This document shows positions 60,906 to 64,000 of a stretch of 64,000 nt of DNA, piece after piece. The DNA comes from Rattus norvegicus (Eukaryota > Chordata > Mammalia > Rodentia > Muridae). Location: positions 61,300,924 to 61,364,923 of the forward strand of contig NC_086024.1 of assembly GCF_036323735.1 (NCBI RefSeq), given 5' to 3'. The notes below the pieces were generated by a model. That model did not search any database and was not told the DNA's origin. It was given only the letters and a program-made list of their open reading frames with translations. Every line of letters begins with the position of its first letter. Position 1 is the stretch's first letter. The position numbers and the translations under genes are program-made.

Positions 60906-61324
60906 ATCTCTGCTCCACGATTCTCCCCAGTCTTTTCCACTTTCCTATCCATCTTTAACATTTCTGGGTTTGCAGGATCCTCAACTTGATCTCTGCCTTC
61001 AGCTTCACACACATCTCCCTTTGGTTTGAAGGACGCTAGCAGCCATGGAGCTAACAGCTCACCTCAACAGCTTAATTTTACTAAGCCGCCAAACAAAATC
61101 ACAGGCTAAACGCAGAAGAACATCTTTATGCTCTCAGCTAGCTTTGTTTTGGAAATTTATAGGGCTTAACTACATAGCTGTGAGAGCATCTGTGTTTTTG
61201 GATGCAATGGAAGGTGCTTTATTTCTTGTTATTTCTAAATATTCTTTGCATGCAGATGCCATACTTATTTATCTCCACCAGGGAATATTTAAAACCTTTT
61301 TAGCTTTCTTTACATAAGTAAAAC

Positions 61325-62000
61325 TTCCACAAACATTTCTACATATGTCTTTTGGAGAATATATGAACTCCTTTCTCATATATACATATACACACATATA
61401 GGAGAATTCGTGTTAGTGTGATCACAAGATCACATTCATGTTGAAGCTTTCGGGTAGTCACAAACTTTTCTGAGATGCTTGAACCAATTTCCATTATTTT
61501 GTTCAGTATCAGTATTGTCAACCTTTTATTATACTTTGGTTTTCCTAATGGGTGTCTCGTGATAATCTTTTCTTTTTATTGGCAATTTCCTGATGAGCAA
61601 CAATTTTGATTATGTTTTCACTCATTTTGCTGCCCCTTCCCCATCTTGCTATTTAGATATTTTCTTTTAGGAGCCAGTTGTCTGACTAGGTCTTTGGTCC
61701 ACTTCATTTGGTCATTTGGATTGCTATAAAGCAATTCCTTCTACATTAAATAAGAATTCTTTGTCAGATCCCTCTGTTGCAAGCATCTTGGACCTTGTGC
61801 CTTTTTCTTCATTCTTCTAATGTGCCGTTAAAGAGGTAATTTTAATTTTAGTAAACCTTAATTTTTTAAGTGTTTCTTTTGGGGTTAAATTTATTTTGCA
61901 AGCTGTTTGTTAATCTTTTTATACCTTTGGTCAAAAAGTCCTAACTATGGAAATATGGCATCTTAAGTCTTAACAAATTTTTATTCATGTAAATTAAATT
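61325..62000 (-). mobile_element. Ancient L1 fragment, antisense
   Basis: The order ggcaatttcctgatgagcaac, tttggtccacttcatttgg, aagaattctttgtcagatccctc, gttgcaagcatcttggacc, tttggtcaaaaagtcctaact is that of a reversed mammalian L1 (L1M-like) ORF2 end and 3' UTR, highly diverged. Confidence 0.6.
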
Positions 62001-62236
62001 GGAATTCTCTGTTTTTTATGTTACTTCTTTGAGGGCAAATGGGTTTCTTTGTTTGTCACTACAGCTTTCTGTTAGGAAAATAAAAAATTAGGTTTTGATT
62101 CAATGTTCTAGAAATTGAGTACATGCATTTTGCTGTCTATCTTCCAAAGAGCTTGAAAATAATTAAAAAGTTTGGCGAAATGTGCCAATAAATGTGTTGT
62201 AGCATACATGTTTGCTGTTGTAAGAGTTAGTGAAAC

Positions 62237-62305
62237 CATATACACATCTAAGTATCACACATGTATACAGACATATACACATCCATGTATCACACATGTA
62301 TACAG
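62237..62305. repeat. 35-bp tandem duplication
   Basis: CATATACACATCTAAGTATC... (62,237-62,270) is repeated at 62,272-62,305 with three differences over 34 bases. Confidence 0.85.
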
Positions 62306-63274
62306 GAGGAGAGAGTTTTCTTAGCAAACACAGTGAATGCTTTTGGGGTTTTCTTTTCTGTGTATCAAAATTTTTATCATAGACATTTCATTGTGAAAGA
62401 AATCTAAAGAGAATATAGTGAACACTTGGGGGAATCATCAGACTTTGTAAAGTACAGTGAAGCTTATTCATTGGTTTTATGGTCCTAGAGTAAGCACATT
62501 CATGTGAGCGTGTGTGTGTTTCCTGCACTGTACATTTCATGGCATAACTGACTTTAAATTAAGCACAATGACTCTACATAAATATTAACCTTTCTTTAAA
62601 AGTTTACATATTAAGTTGTATGGAAAAAAAGAAAACACTATTAATATAGGATAATTTTTATTGAGGATTACATGTAGTAAAAAATTTCATGTATCATGTT
62701 TTATTTTTATAGTTTAGGTAAATAGATAGGCAGGAATTTTTGTTTCAGTTTAGAAATAGCCACCAATCTCAAAGATGTTGGTTTTTCTAGTTCTCATACT
62801 TAATGCCTTGCCTTTGGACCTACACCTGGATTGTCTTCGTCATGCGTCAGGAGATCACTACTACTAGAGTGGTGCTGATGAATGATGCTTAAAGCTGTAC
62901 TCCAATCTTGACTAAACAGATGCAATTTTTTCTGCCTTTGTTTTAATCAATGGGAATATTTATAACAGGTTTTGAAACTTCTTTTCTGAAAACTGACATT
63001 CTAAGCATTGTGAATATTATCAAAGCAGAAAAAAAAAATCAGACTTGTATTTTGTTAATGCAGAAAAAGCAGGTTGGCTGCAGAGCATAGGAAGTTTCCA
63101 GAATTCTTTCAGCCACATAGACTATCAAGTGCTAATTTTCTTATAAGCATAAGTTACCGTGAAATGTTGATGATAATTTAAATAAGAGATGTCAAACAGA
63201 TTAACTGACTTAATTCTTAGTTGAATTAAATGTTTATGGATATGTTTGTTCTGTTTTTTGTTTTTTCTTTTTAG

Positions 63275-63404
63275 TGGCTTTTCATGGCCTACCACTGAAA
63301 ATCAAGAAAGAACCCCACAGCCCATGTTCAGAACTCGGGTCTGCTTGCAGCCAAGAGCAGCCCTTTAAATTCAGCTATGGAGAAAAGTGCCTGTACAATG
63401 TCAG
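63275..63404 (+). CDS. Etv1: Etv1 coding exon 5 (residue 79 onward to 121 plus two bases of codon 122)
   Basis: A 130-nt exon. The acceptor tttttctttttag is followed by TG GCT TTT CAT, and the donor is TCAG|GTAAGA. It encodes (L)AFHGLPLKIKKEPHSPC and continues to FKFSYGEKCLYNV. I88-K89-K90-E91 is a canonical SUMO acceptor motif; the equivalent lysine is sumoylated in PEA3 members. S94-P95 is a proline-directed site reported as a MAPK target in ER81. The exon ends in phase 2, so two bases (AG) start Ser122. The next exon lies outside the window. No disruption is visible. Confidence 0.95.
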
Positions 63405-64000
63405 GTAAGAAGCCGTGTGCTCAGAGACAGCATCCCTTTCGGAAACAGTGTAGAATGATATTGAAATCGCAAGTCAATTTTTATGGGTTACGTCTTTATT
63501 ACATAATAAGCTAATTAGGTAATGTATTCAGCAGAACTCTAAAGACCCATTTGCCATACAATCACACGCTTTAGAATCATTTTAAAGTAATAATTCTCAT
63601 CTCAATCTCATCTCATAGTTTCTCTTTCTACGGAGGTGACACATCTTGGGTTTGAAAAGGGGGTCTTATTTGGCACCAGCAGCATTTGAAGGTTCCCATC
63701 AGAATGAATGCATTATGGACTTTAGATCGTTTGTAGAGAAAAAAAATACATATAACATTTGGCAAGCAAAAGCAGTACATTAGTTATCTGACAGGCTTTA
63801 CAGATGATCTATAAGATGCATTCATGGACAATTGCAATAAAACTCTAATTTTATAAGGCCCAGCCAAGGCAATTATCTATTAAAAAGCCAGTTGTTCTTG
63901 AGATGATAGTAAAGGGTGGTGCATTCAAAGTGCATTGTTCATTTGCTAGAAAATCTGATAACACATATGTTCATTAAAAACCCTTTGAAGTGAATTGCAT
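63405..64000 (+). other. Etv1: Etv1 intron 5, start only
   Basis: Begins GTAAGA in phase 2 and runs off the window. AT-rich, with no repeat recognised. Confidence 0.85.

Overview
This window is murine genomic DNA (most likely Mus; rat not formally excluded) carrying the 5' third of the ETS-family transcription factor gene Etv1 (ER81) on the + strand. The gene call rests on five exons with consensus splice sites. Read in order they encode a continuous 121-residue N-terminus (15+29+16+18+42 codons plus split codons) that I recognise as ETV1. Rodent origin is indicated by many B1, B2/B3 and ID/B4-type SINEs, by L1 3' ends of the murine type, and by very abundant CA/GA microsatellites. There is no bacterial, plasmid or viral gene content and no multi-gene system. 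Most open reading frames are microsatellite or SINE translations.

Layout. 1-14,616 is intergenic: SINEs, two L1 3' fragments, microsatellites and unclassified sequence. 14,617-15,116 looks like a solo LTR. About 15,560-16,700 is a CpG-rich, TATA-less region with CCAAT, GC-box and E-box sites and a G-quadruplex-prone tract, the likely Etv1 promoter and 5' UTR zone. An octamer/homeodomain site pair (17,910-17,926) lies just before the first coding exon. Coding parts are 18,070-18,114, 18,914-19,001, 20,338-20,385, 30,526-30,579 and 63,275-63,404. Introns are about 0.8, 1.3, 10.1 and 32.7 kb, and a fifth runs off the window. The ETS DNA-binding domain lies beyond the right edge.

How the parts work together. 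Exon 2 supplies a basic RKRK patch. Exons 2 to 4 span the acidic activation domain. Exon 4 carries two VPD motifs of the COP1-degron type. Exon 5 carries a SUMO consensus (IKKE, K89) and the S94-P95 MAPK-type site. Exons 3 and 4 are both symmetric (phase 1-1; 48 and 54 nt), so either could be skipped without a frameshift, removing the activation core or the degron respectively.

The most interesting non-standard observations are: a roughly 10 kb transposon-free zone over promoter and exons 1-3; a candidate intronic terminal exon in intron 3 that is in frame with exon 3 and followed by polyadenylation signals; candidate enhancers in intron 4 (best at about 59,690-60,600); two B1 SINEs with internal tandem expansions (29-bp and 10-bp units); a 5'-inverted L1; a 54-bp mini-insertion with a perfect 15-bp target duplication; a perfect CRE palindrome; and a CTCF-core-like site upstream. 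I saw no evidence for a previously undescribed multi-component system. Repeat boundaries and family names are by eye and approximate.
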